DNA of 64,000 nucleotides from positions 62,001 through 126,000 of the forward strand of contig NZ_JXTE01000012.1 of the NCBI RefSeq assembly GCF_000972385.1, read 5' to 3'. The DNA comes from Streptomyces sp. WM6386. Its GTDB lineage: Bacteria; Actinomycetota; Actinomycetes; Streptomycetales; Streptomycetaceae. Under the pieces are notes generated by a model. That model had not been told where the DNA came from, did not search any database, and saw nothing but the letters and a program-made list of their open reading frames with translations. Position numbers and translations under genes: made by a program. Positions 48,349-55,586 of this stretch are shown here, one piece after another. Positions within the stretch are counted from its first letter, which is position 1; every line of letters starts with the position of its first letter.

Positions 48349-48431
48349 GATTCCTCCTCGGCGCTCGTCACCAGGCTGCGCCGGACCGCGCGGTGCCGTA
48401 CATCCCAGAAATGTGGGGATACGCTCGGACC

Positions 48432-49433
48432 ATGTCCGGACGGGACCGCGTCGTGCGGCTGTGCGAGGAGGGCGGCGACGCCCGGGAACTGCGCCTGCGG
48501 CTCCTCGACGAGCTCCGCGCCACCATCGGGTTCGACGCGTACGCCTTCCTCCTGACCGACCCGGAGACCTCGGTCGGCTGCGCCCCGATCGCCGATGTTC
48601 CCGTCCTGCGGGAGCTGCCCCGGGCGATCCGCCTCAAGTACCTGACACGGGCGAACCGTTGGACGGAGCTGCGGGACGTCGCCCTGCTCAGCGACCTCCC
48701 CGACCGCTCGGTGAGCCCGCTCTGGAACGAGCTCCTGCGCCACCACGGCATCCGCGACATCGCCTCGGCGGTCTTCCGGGACCGCCACGGCATCTGGGGC
48801 TTCCTCGACCTGTGGCGCCGCGACCGTGACTTCACCCCGGCGGAGGCGGCCCGCCTCGCCGACCTCACGGCGCCGATCACGACGGCGCTGCGCCGCAGCC
48901 AGGCCGCCACCTTCGTCGTACGACCCTCCCACGAGCCCCGCTCCGAACCCCTGGTGCTGGTGCTGTCGCCCGACATGGGAGTCGTCGGCCAGACCCCGGG
49001 CACCCACGCCTACCTGCGTGTCCTGGTCCCCCCGGAGCACGGCCGCCCGACCGTGCCGGCCGGCGCCTACAACGTCGCCGCCCAGCTCCTGGCCGTGGAG
49101 GCCGGGGTCGACGACCATCCGCCGCGGGCCCGCGTGCACCTCGCCGACGGGCTCTGGGTGACCCTGCGCGCCGCACGGATGGCAGGCGCCGTCGCCGTCA
49201 CCATCGAGGAGTCCTCACCCGCCGAGCGGCTGTCCGTCTTCTGCCGGGCCCATGCCCTCAGTGCCAGGGAGACCGAACTCGTCGGCCTGCTCGCCAGGGG
49301 CGGCGACAGTCGTACGGTCGCCGCCACCATGTACGTCTCCGAGCACACCGTGCAGGACCACCTGAAGTCGGTGTTCGCGAAGACGGGCACCCACAACCGC
49401 CGAGACCTGCTCGCCCGCTCGCTCGGCGCGTAG
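48432..49433 (+). CDS. LuxR-family regulator with GAF-like sensor domain
   Basis: This 333-residue protein has a GAF-like N-terminal region (about 10-170; [20 protein letters not shown]) and a C-terminal LuxR helix-turn-helix (about 265-330; [20 protein letters not shown], then [20 protein letters not shown]). It has no receiver domain, so it probably responds to a small ligand or redox signal. The middle part (residues 170-260) is not assigned. The ATG at 48432 begins a normal N-terminus; the open frame extends 13 codons upstream without a ribosome binding site. Confidence 0.85.
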   Translation: MSGRDRVVRLCEEGGDARELRLRLLDELRATIGFDAYAFLLTDPETSVGCAPIADVPVLRELPRAIRLKYLTRANRWTELRDVALLSDLPDRSVSPLWNELLRHHGIRDIASAVFRDRHGIWGFLDLWRRDRDFTPAEAARLADLTAPITTALRRSQAATFVVRPSHEPRSEPLVLVLSPDMGVVGQTPGTHAYLRVLVPPEHGRPTVPAGAYNVAAQLLAVEAGVDDHPPRARVHLADGLWVTLRAARMAGAVAVTIEESSPAERLSVFCRAHALSARETELVGLLARGGDSRTVAATMYVSEHTVQDHLKSVFAKTGTHNRRDLLARSLGA

Positions 49434-49443
49434 GCTCGGGGCC

Positions 49444-49893
49444 ATGCGGATCTCCGTCTCCTCGGACATGGACGAACCCGTGGCCCGCAGCCTCGTCGCC
49501 GAGCTGCGCGCACGCGGTCACGAAGTGGTCGCCCACGGGGCGTTGCACCCCGGCTCCGACCCCCGGTGGGCGGCGTGCTCTGAGTCGGCGGCCCGGGACG
49601 TCGCCACCGGGGCGGCGGACCAGGCGGTGGTGTGCTGCTGGACCGGCACGGGCGCGTCGATCGCCGCGAACAAGGTCGCGGGCGTACGGGCGGCCCTGTG
49701 CACCGACGCCTACACCGCGGACGGCGCCCGCCGCTGGAACGACGCCAACGTCCTCGCCCTCAGCCTGCGCCTGACCTCCGAGCCGCTGCTCAAGGAGATC
49801 CTCGACGCCTGGTTCACGGCCGAGGCCAGCGAGGACGCCGAGGACCGGGAGAACGTGGCCCGGATCGGGCGCCTGGATCTCAGGAAGCCGTGA
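49444..49893 (+). CDS. RpiB/LacAB-family sugar-phosphate isomerase
   Basis: This 149-residue protein matches the ribose-5-phosphate isomerase B/galactose-6-phosphate isomerase family. Shared features include the GTG segment ASIAANKVAGVRAALCTDAY and WNDANVLALS. The catalytic cysteine region reads VVCCWTGTGA, with two adjacent cysteines. It interconverts an aldose and a ketose phosphate. Many Streptomyces keep such a paralogue besides the main RpiB, so the exact sugar is open. It starts 10 bases after the LuxR stop and may be co-transcribed with it. Its end overlaps ilvY by 14 bases. Confidence 0.88.
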   Translation: MRISVSSDMDEPVARSLVAELRARGHEVVAHGALHPGSDPRWAACSESAARDVATGAADQAVVCCWTGTGASIAANKVAGVRAALCTDAYTADGARRWNDANVLALSLRLTSEPLLKEILDAWFTAEASEDAEDRENVARIGRLDLRKP

Positions 49894-50746
49894 CTTCGGG
49901 CGTCGTGAGGCTCCACAGCGCGGCCACCAGCGGTCGGCGCAGATCGGCCCGCCGTACGCACAACCCGATGGGGAACCGCTCCGGCGCGGGAACCGCCGCG
50001 ACCACCGACAGCCGGTCGCGCACCGCGCTGTGCTCCAGTACGAGCCGGGGGACCACCCCCGTGCCGCAGCCGAGGGCGACGAGCGTCAACAGCCCTTCGT
50101 GGCCGTCCGGTTCGCAGGCCACCTCGGGCACGGTGCCGCGGGCGCGGAACCAGCGGTCGGCGGCGTCGCGGACCAGGCCGCGGTGGGGGAGGACGAAGGG
50201 TCCGCAGAGGTCCGGGTCGGGCCGGTCCCGGGCCGTGACCAGGACCAGCTCGGTGACCGCGACCGTCCGGCCCACCAACGGCTCCGGCAGCCGCGCCGGG
50301 ATCCCCGCCACGGCCACGTCCACCTCGCCCTCGTCCAGCCGGGCCAGCGCCGCCGCCGCGTCTCCGGTGCGCAGGTCGAGCCGTACCTGAGGGTGCGCGG
50401 CGCGAAACGGGGCCAACAGGTCGGGCAGCAGCGCCTGGCAGGCGGTCACCGTGGCGAACACGGCCAGCCGGCCGGTGAGTTCGGCGGGATCGGGGTGCTC
50501 CTCACGGTAGGAGCGCCACAACTCCAGTGCCTCTACGGCGAATGCGCGGAACCGGTGCCCCTCCGCCGTCAGCGACACCCCGCGCGGGCCCCGGTCGAGC
50601 AGCCGGTGCCCGAGCCCGGCCTCCAGCCGCTGCACGGTCCGCGTCAGCGTCGCCGCGCTGACGTGACAGTCGAGACTGGTCCGCCCGAAGTTCAGCGTCT
50701 GCGCCAGATGCAGGAAAAGACGCAACTCCCGATGATCTTCACGCAT
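49880..50746 (-). CDS. ilvY: IlvY-type LysR regulator
   Basis: This 288-residue LysR protein has an N-terminal helix-turn-helix (ELRLFLHLAQTLNFGRTSLD, then VSAATLTRTVQRLEAGLGHR) and a substrate-binding domain. The opening and the position next to a divergent ketol-acid reductoisomerase gene match IlvY, which activates ilvC in response to acetolactate or acetohydroxybutyrate. The ATG at 50746 starts directly before the conserved MREDHRELR; upstream ATG and GTG codons lie in the operator region. Nested palindromes lie between it and ilvC. Confidence 0.88.
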   Translation of the reverse strand: MREDHRELRLFLHLAQTLNFGRTSLDCHVSAATLTRTVQRLEAGLGHRLLDRGPRGVSLTAEGHRFRAFAVEALELWRSYREEHPDPAELTGRLAVFATVTACQALLPDLLAPFRAAHPQVRLDLRTGDAAAALARLDEGEVDVAVAGIPARLPEPLVGRTVAVTELVLVTARDRPDPDLCGPFVLPHRGLVRDAADRWFRARGTVPEVACEPDGHEGLLTLVALGCGTGVVPRLVLEHSAVRDRLSVVAAVPAPERFPIGLCVRRADLRRPLVAALWSLTTPEVTAS

Positions 50747-50772
50747 GCTGTGACCTGCATCTTTCATTCGGT

Positions 50773-50808
50773 GCAACACTCCGCTTCGGATGTTGCGCTT
50801 GCCGCAAC
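50773..50808. promoter_or_regulatory. Nested palindromes in the ilvY-ilvC intergenic region
   Basis: GCAACA (50773-50778) pairs with TGTTGC (50791-50796). GTTGCG (50792-50797) pairs with CGCAAC (50803-50808). The two inverted repeats share the central arm, giving three GTTGC-type half-sites in about 36 bases, 27 bases before ilvC. This is a strong candidate for IlvY binding. Confidence 0.65.
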
Positions 50809-50834
50809 ACCCGCCCGGAGCCTACAACTCGACC

Positions 50835-52304
50835 ATGACCTCGACCACGTACAGCTCCCGTGTCTTCTCCCTCGAGACGATGGACGTGCCCGGCGGCACC
50901 GAGACCATCCTGCGCGGCGGCCGGCACCTCTTCCCGCTGCTCCCGCAGGCCTTCGCCGGGGTCCGCCGTATCGGTGTCATCGGCTGGGGCCCGCAGGGCC
51001 GCGCCCAGGCCCTGAACCTGCGCGACTCGCTCGCCGGCACGGACATCCGGGTGGCCGTCGGACTGCGCCCCGGCTCGCGCTCGGCCGCCGACGCCCGCGC
51101 CCACGGGTTCACGGAGGAGGACGGCACCCTCGGCGACTGGCTCGCTGTCACCGCCGACAGCGACCTGGTGATCCTGCTGATCGCGGACGCCGCACTCGCC
51201 GCCCACCACCAGGAGATCTTCGCGGCCCTCAAGGTGGGCGCGGCGATCGGACTCTCGCACGGCTTCCTGCTCGGTCACCTCCGCGAGACCGGCGGCGACT
51301 TCCCGCCGGGACACCCGGTGATCGCGGTGTGCCCCAAGGGCATGGGCGACTCGGTGCGGCGGCTCTACGAGCAGGGCGCCGAGATCAACGGCGCCGGGAT
51401 CAACAGCAGTTACGCGGTCCACGCCGACCCCGACGGCCGGGCCGTCGACCTCGCTCTGGGCTGGTCGGTGGCGCTCGGCTCGCCGTACACCTTCCGCACC
51501 ACCCTCGACAGCGAGTACCTCTCCGACATCGTCGGCGAACGCGCCATCCTGCTGGGCGCCGTCCACGGCATCGTCGAGAGCCTCTTCACGCGTCACCGCC
51601 TCGCCGGGGACGACGAGGTGACGGCGTACGAACGCGCCTGCGAGAACGTGACCGGCCCGATCGCCCGCACCATCTCCCGAGCCGGTCTGCGGGCGGTCCG
51701 CGAGAACCTCGACGCCGAGGCCCGTGACGTGTTCGACCGCACGTACACGGCGACGTACGGCCCCGCCCGCGAGATCGTCGCGGAGATCTATGACGAGGTC
51801 GCCGACGGCACGGAGCTGCGCAGTGTGATCCTGGCCGAACGGCGGCTCGGCGCCCGCGAGATGAGCCGGATCGGCGGCTCGCCGATGTGGTCGGTGAGCG
51901 ACCGGGCGCACGCCCGCCGAGCCCAACGGGACCTGCCCGTGGACCCGTTCACCGCCGGGGTCTTCGTCGCCACCATGACGGCCCAGATCGACGAGTTCGC
52001 CGACCGAGGCCACCCCTGGTCCGAGATCGTCAACGAGTCCGTCATCGAGGCGGTGGACTCGCTCCTGCCCTACATGCACGCCCGCGACGTCGCCTACATG
52101 GTCGACAACTGCTCCCGCACGGCCCGCCTCGGCGCCCGCCGCTGGGGCCCGCGCTTCCAGACCGCCTACGAGCAGATCGCCTTCCCGGCCGCCGGACTCC
52201 CGGCGGACACCGCCCTGTTGGCGGCCTTCGACGCCCACCCGGTGCACGATGCCCTGGCCGCGGCGGCCAAGCTGCGGCCGTCGGTGGACATCTCGGTGGC
52301 GTAG
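50835..52304 (+). CDS. ilvC: Long-form (class II) ketol-acid reductoisomerase
   Basis: This 489-residue enzyme converts acetolactate or acetohydroxybutyrate to the dihydroxyacids of valine, leucine and isoleucine synthesis. The NADPH-binding motif is GVIGWGPQGRAQ near residue 47. AVCPKGMGDSVRRLYEQG and the metal-binding carboxylates in DSEYLSDIVGERAILLGAVHGIVE are intact, and the duplicated C-terminal knot domain of the long form is present. Most actinobacteria rely on the short class I enzyme (about 330 residues), so this is probably a second copy. The neighbour IlvY fits the gammaproteobacterial arrangement. The ATG at 50835 begins MTSTTYSSRVF. Confidence 0.92.
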   Translation: MTSTTYSSRVFSLETMDVPGGTETILRGGRHLFPLLPQAFAGVRRIGVIGWGPQGRAQALNLRDSLAGTDIRVAVGLRPGSRSAADARAHGFTEEDGTLGDWLAVTADSDLVILLIADAALAAHHQEIFAALKVGAAIGLSHGFLLGHLRETGGDFPPGHPVIAVCPKGMGDSVRRLYEQGAEINGAGINSSYAVHADPDGRAVDLALGWSVALGSPYTFRTTLDSEYLSDIVGERAILLGAVHGIVESLFTRHRLAGDDEVTAYERACENVTGPIARTISRAGLRAVRENLDAEARDVFDRTYTATYGPAREIVAEIYDEVADGTELRSVILAERRLGAREMSRIGGSPMWSVSDRAHARRAQRDLPVDPFTAGVFVATMTAQIDEFADRGHPWSEIVNESVIEAVDSLLPYMHARDVAYMVDNCSRTARLGARRWGPRFQTAYEQIAFPAAGLPADTALLAAFDAHPVHDALAAAAKLRPSVDISVA

Positions 52305-52351
52305 GAAGAAATGGTTTGCCACCGGTGATCCCGTTCGGATAGGAAGCCTGC

Positions 52352-52894
52352 ATGCTCATAGGTGCCAAGGTCGGGCTCAGGGCCCGCCACGAGGACGACA
52401 TCCCGATCCTGCGGACGGAGCTCTACGACGACGTGGCCAACTCCGCGCGGGCCGAGGGCCGGCCGTGGCGGCCCGTCACGCCGGGCTCGAAGGACTCGCG
52501 GCTCGTGGTGGACGACAAGGAGGAAGGACACGTCCCGTTCTCCGTGGTGGAGCTGGACGGTGGCACCCTGGTCGGCACCGCGACACTGTGGGGCATCGAC
52601 AACCACAACCGGCTCGCGCACATCGGCCTCGGCCTGCGGCCGTCCGCTCGCGGCAAGGGCTACGGCACCGACGTGGTCGCGGTGCTGTGCCACTACGGCT
52701 TCATCGTGCGCGGCCTGCAGCGGCTCCAGATCGAGACGCTGTCGGACAATGCCGCGATGCTGCGCTCGGCCGAGCGCAACGGCTTCGTCCGCGAGGGCGT
52801 GCTGCGCTCCTCGGCCTGGGTGATGGGCGAGTTCCTGGACGAGGTGCTGCTCGGGCTCCTCGCCGGGGACTGGAAGCCGGGTCCGAAGGGCTAG
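52352..52894 (+). CDS. GNAT-family N-acetyltransferase
   Basis: This 180-residue protein shows the GNAT fold in the RimJ/RimL-like branch. It opens with VGLRARHEDDIPILRTELYD, and the acetyl-CoA-binding region is GLGLRPSARGKGYGTDVVAV. The strand-helix LQRLQIETLSDNAAMLRSAE and ERNGFVREGVLRSS follow as in RimJ. It acetylates an amine of a protein or small molecule. The ATG at 52352 has AGGAAG upstream, and the gene stands alone after ilvC. Confidence 0.88.
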   Translation: MLIGAKVGLRARHEDDIPILRTELYDDVANSARAEGRPWRPVTPGSKDSRLVVDDKEEGHVPFSVVELDGGTLVGTATLWGIDNHNRLAHIGLGLRPSARGKGYGTDVVAVLCHYGFIVRGLQRLQIETLSDNAAMLRSAERNGFVREGVLRSSAWVMGEFLDEVLLGLLAGDWKPGPKG

Positions 52895-52942
52895 GTCTGC
52901 CCGGAGCGGCGCCGCGACTCGGTCCCCGCGTAGGCGTGGGCG

Positions 52943-53134
52943 TCAGTGGTCGTCCTTTCGGACGCGACGCGGTCGGGGGACCAGTTCGCCGCCGCAGTTG
53001 GGGCAGATGCCCTGCATCGCCTCGGTGCAGGGCACACAGAAGGTGCACTCGTACGAGCAGATGCGGGCCGGGGCGTCCGGCGGCAGTTCGGCCGTCTCAC
53101 AGCGTTCGCATCTCTCGCGCATCTCCAGTGCCAT
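52943..53134 (-). CDS. Small Cys-rich zinc-ribbon protein (DUF1272)
   Basis: This 63-residue protein carries three CxxC pairs (CERC, CTFC or CVPC, CPNC) in the DUF1272 arrangement ICSYECTFCVPC and GICPNCGGELVPRP. It probably binds zinc. Function unknown, although the family is widespread. The ATG at 53134 begins the typical MALEMRERCERC. The longer open frame upstream of this start is chance antisense coding. Confidence 0.88.
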   Translation of the reverse strand: MALEMRERCERCETAELPPDAPARICSYECTFCVPCTEAMQGICPNCGGELVPRPRRVRKDDH

Positions 53135-53210
53135 CCGTACTCCCGCCCTTTCTTTGCCGGTCAGTGCCACTCGACGCCGAGGGCCCGCCCGACAACCGTA
53201 CGGACCGCGC

Positions 53211-53535
53211 TCACCACTGGCGCCCCCGCGGCAGCCCGGCGAGCCCCGGCGCCGACAGGTGCAGCACCTGGAACACTTCGCCGTCCGCCTTGGGCGTGTC
53301 ATGGGCCCAGAGCGAGAAATGGAGCACCTCCCAACGGCCGGCGTCCACGACGGCCGCCGCCAGCACCGCCCCGTCCTGTGCCGCCAGCCGCCCCGCCTCA
53401 CGCACCGCGTCCCCCATGACCTCCGCCAACTCCACTCCGTCCGGCACCGGTTGCCGTCGCCGTACGGCGAGCCGCGCCGGCGAACCGGCGGCGCCACCCT
53501 CCTCGTAGGCCAGCCCCGCCCACTGCCGCACCGAC
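53211..53535 (-). pseudogene. C-terminal remnant of an unidentified protein gene
   Basis: In the frame ending at 53211 the residues from VRQWAGLAYEEGG through VMGDAVREAGRLAAQDGAVL and WEVLHFSLWAHDTP to GLPRGRQW read as a normal protein end with good codon bias. There is no start in frame with this part. The upstream end of that frame is antisense-like, and the cupin gene runs into it out of frame near 53535. I infer the last 107 or so codons of a second gene joined to the cupin by a deletion. Family not recognised. Confidence 0.5.
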
Positions 53536-53781
53536 GCCCGCCCGGATCGGCTCGACCTCGCCGCCCTCGCGCTGCACCAGCCCCTCGCCCTCCAGGACAT
53601 GCAGGACCTGGCCGTGCGGGTGACGGTGCCAGGCGGTGTGCGCACCCGGCGCGAAGTGGACGTTGAACATCCGCAGTCGTGAAGGGGGTTCGGGCGCGGC
53701 GACCTCGTCGAGCCACACCGTGCCGGTGAAGTTCTCCGCCGGACCCTGCCGCGTCTCGGGTCGCTTCCTCGTGATGTGCAC
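53398..53781 (-). pseudogene. Cupin-domain protein, truncated and frameshifted
   Basis: Starting at a GTG at 53781 the first 82 or so codons encode a typical small cupin: FTGTVWLDEVAAPEPPSRLR, metal-ligand region HTAWHRHPHGQVLHVLEGEG and EGGEVEPIRAG. The second cupin motif (usually a further GDxxxxPxxxxH) is missing. After residue 82 the frame reads Gly/Arg-rich nonsense to a stop at 53398, while another frame encodes the end of a different protein. The protein is therefore half a cupin. It lies next to the TetR gene, a common pairing with an intact cupin in other streptomycetes. Confidence 0.6.
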
Positions 53782-53793
53782 GCGCGTGGACTC

Positions 53794-54354
53794 CTAGCGC
53801 CGTGGTGAAAGAAGGGAGAGCAGTCCCCGGACACCCGCGTCGAAGGCGGCGGCGGAGCCCGAGGCGCGGGCGAGGACATAGCCGCCCTGCACGGTGGCGA
53901 GGACGGTCGCCGCGATCGCCTCGCCGTCGAGGGAAGCCGCGAACTGCCCCTGCTCCTTGCCCTCCTCGACGATCCCGGCGATCCGTTCACGCAGCCAGTC
54001 GAGGGTCTCGTCGACCGGCTCGCGCAGCTCGTCGCTCGCGATGACGTCCGGATCCATCGTCAGCCGTCCGACCGGGCAGCCGCGCAACACATCGCGCTCG
54101 CGCAGCAGATACGCCTCGATGCGCTCGTACGGCGTTCCGGGCCCGCCGAGTACTCCCTCGGCGGTGGCCCGCAACTCCGCGGCCGTGCGCCGGATCGCGG
54201 CCAGCGCGAGGTCGGGCTTGCCCTTGAAGTGGTGGTACATGCTGCCCTGCCCGGCGCCCGAACGTTCCAGGATGGCCTTGGGGCTGGTGCCCACGTATCC
54301 GCGCTCCCACAGCAGCTCTCGGGTGGACTCGATCAGACGCTCCGGGGTGCTCAT
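53794..54354 (-). CDS. TetR-family transcriptional regulator
   Basis: This 186-residue protein has an N-terminal TetR helix-turn-helix (ERLIESTRELLWERGYVGTS and GSMYHHFKGKPDLALAAIRR) and a C-terminal ligand domain with CPVGRLTMDPDVIASDELRE, similar to the AcrR/YxaF group. The ATG at 54354 begins at the conserved MSTPERLIE. It is divergent from the SHOCT-ABC-FtsX operon, and a palindrome lies 10 bases before its start. The cupin relic is on the same strand, 12 bases downstream of its stop. Likely targets are its own gene and the neighbours. Confidence 0.88.
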   Translation of the reverse strand: MSTPERLIESTRELLWERGYVGTSPKAILERSGAGQGSMYHHFKGKPDLALAAIRRTAAELRATAEGVLGGPGTPYERIEAYLLRERDVLRGCPVGRLTMDPDVIASDELREPVDETLDWLRERIAGIVEEGKEQGQFAASLDGEAIAATVLATVQGGYVLARASGSAAAFDAGVRGLLSLLSPRR

Positions 54355-54363
54355 ACACGCACT

Positions 54364-54381
54364 GTACATACTAGTAGTTAC
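54364..54381. promoter_or_regulatory. TetR operator candidate
   Basis: GTACATACTAGTAGTTAC has a symmetric core TACTAGTA and matching outer GTA/TAC, with mismatches only between them. It lies directly before the TetR start and is AT-rich for this genome. This is the usual position for autoregulation. Confidence 0.6.
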
Positions 54382-54531
54382 AGAAGTCGACCCCCTGCGG
54401 AGCAGCCGGAACGACCCCTCGTACTCCCCGGGAGGTACACGCACTGCCGCTGGCCGTACGACGACCCGCACCCCTCCCCGGGGCCAGTCTCGAGACATCA
54501 CAGGAACCCACCTCTAGGGAGATGACCCGAG

Positions 54532-54822
54532 ATGCAGACCCTGGCGCACTGGGACGGCGGGCCCGGCCCGTGGATCCTTCTCTTCCCGCTGATCTGGACG
54601 GCCGTCGTGGTCGGCGCCGTCACCGTCCTGCGCCGCACCGGCCGGAGCGGCCGCCGTGGCCCGTGGCGCGCGACGGCCGACACCGGTCCGTCCGGCGACT
54701 CGCCCATCGCCATGCTCGGCCGCCGCTTCGCCTCCGGAGAGATCGACGAGGACGAGTACTGGCGCCGGCTGTCCGTCCTGGACGAGCAGTTCGGCCGCAC
54801 GGGCAAGGGCGGTGCGGCATGA
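54532..54822 (+). CDS. SHOCT-domain membrane protein
   Basis: This 96-residue protein has one transmembrane segment (about 13-33, PWILLFPLIWTAVVVGAVTV), an Arg-rich linker and a C-terminal SHOCT motif (about 58-85, SPIAMLGRRFASGEIDEDEY). SHOCT segments often mediate oligomer formation in small membrane proteins. It overlaps the ABC ATPase start in ATGA, so it is part of that transporter operon and may act as an accessory subunit. Role unproven. Confidence 0.85.
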   Translation: MQTLAHWDGGPGPWILLFPLIWTAVVVGAVTVLRRTGRSGRRGPWRATADTGPSGDSPIAMLGRRFASGEIDEDEYWRRLSVLDEQFGRTGKGGAA

Positions 54823-55586
54823 CGACCACGACCGCCGTCCGGTCGGCCGCCCGGGTGGTCGACGCCGTGAAGGTCTACGGCACCGGCGACACCAGCGTGA
54901 GGGCCCTGGACGGGGTGAGCGTCGACTTCCCGGTCGGCCGCTTCACCGCGATCATGGGGCCCTCGGGCTCCGGCAAGTCCACCCTGATGCACTGCGCGGC
55001 CGGCCTCGACGCGCTCACCTCGGGCACCGCCCACATCGGCGACACCGAACTGGGCTCCCTCGACGACCGCCGCCTGACCCTGCTGCGCCGCGACCGTGTG
55101 GGCTTCGTGTTCCAGGCGTTCAACCTGGTGCCCACCCTGACCGTCGAGGAGAACATCACGCTCCCCCTCGACCTGGCGGGCGGAAAGGGCGACCGCGAGT
55201 GGATCGACGCACTCGTCGACGTCGTCGGCCTGCGCGACCGCCTCCACCACCGCCCCTCCGAGCTCTCCGGCGGCCAGCAGCAACGCGTCGCCGTGGCAAG
55301 GGCGTTCGCCGGCCGGCCGGACGTCGTCTTCGCCGACGAACCGACCGGCAACCTGGACTCCCGCTCCGGCGGCGAGGTCCTCGGCCTCCTCGGCCGTGCC
55401 GTACGCCAGACGTCCCGCACCGTCGTCATGGTCACCCACGACCCGGTCGCCGCCGCCCACGCCGACGAGGTCGTCTTCCTCGCGGACGGGCGCCTGGTCG
55501 ACCGTATGACCGCACCGACCGCCGACAAGGTCCTGGACCGCATGAAGGCCTTCGACACCACCTCACCCCTCGGAGGGCCGTCATGA
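54819..55586 (+). CDS. MacB/LolD-type ABC transporter ATPase
   Basis: This 255-residue ATPase shows Walker A GPSGSGKST near residue 50, the Q-loop in FVFQAFNLVPTLTVEENI, signature LSGGQQQRVAVARA, Walker B VVFADEPTGNLDS and switch histidine VTHDPVAAAH. FQAFNL and GNLDS are typical of the LolD/MacB/FtsE group that works with FtsX-like permeases. It overlaps the SHOCT gene before it and the permease gene after it, each by 4 bases. Confidence 0.92.
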   Translation: MTTTTAVRSAARVVDAVKVYGTGDTSVRALDGVSVDFPVGRFTAIMGPSGSGKSTLMHCAAGLDALTSGTAHIGDTELGSLDDRRLTLLRRDRVGFVFQAFNLVPTLTVEENITLPLDLAGGKGDREWIDALVDVVGLRDRLHHRPSELSGGQQQRVAVARAFAGRPDVVFADEPTGNLDSRSGGEVLGLLGRAVRQTSRTVVMVTHDPVAAAHADEVVFLADGRLVDRMTAPTADKVLDRMKAFDTTSPLGGPS

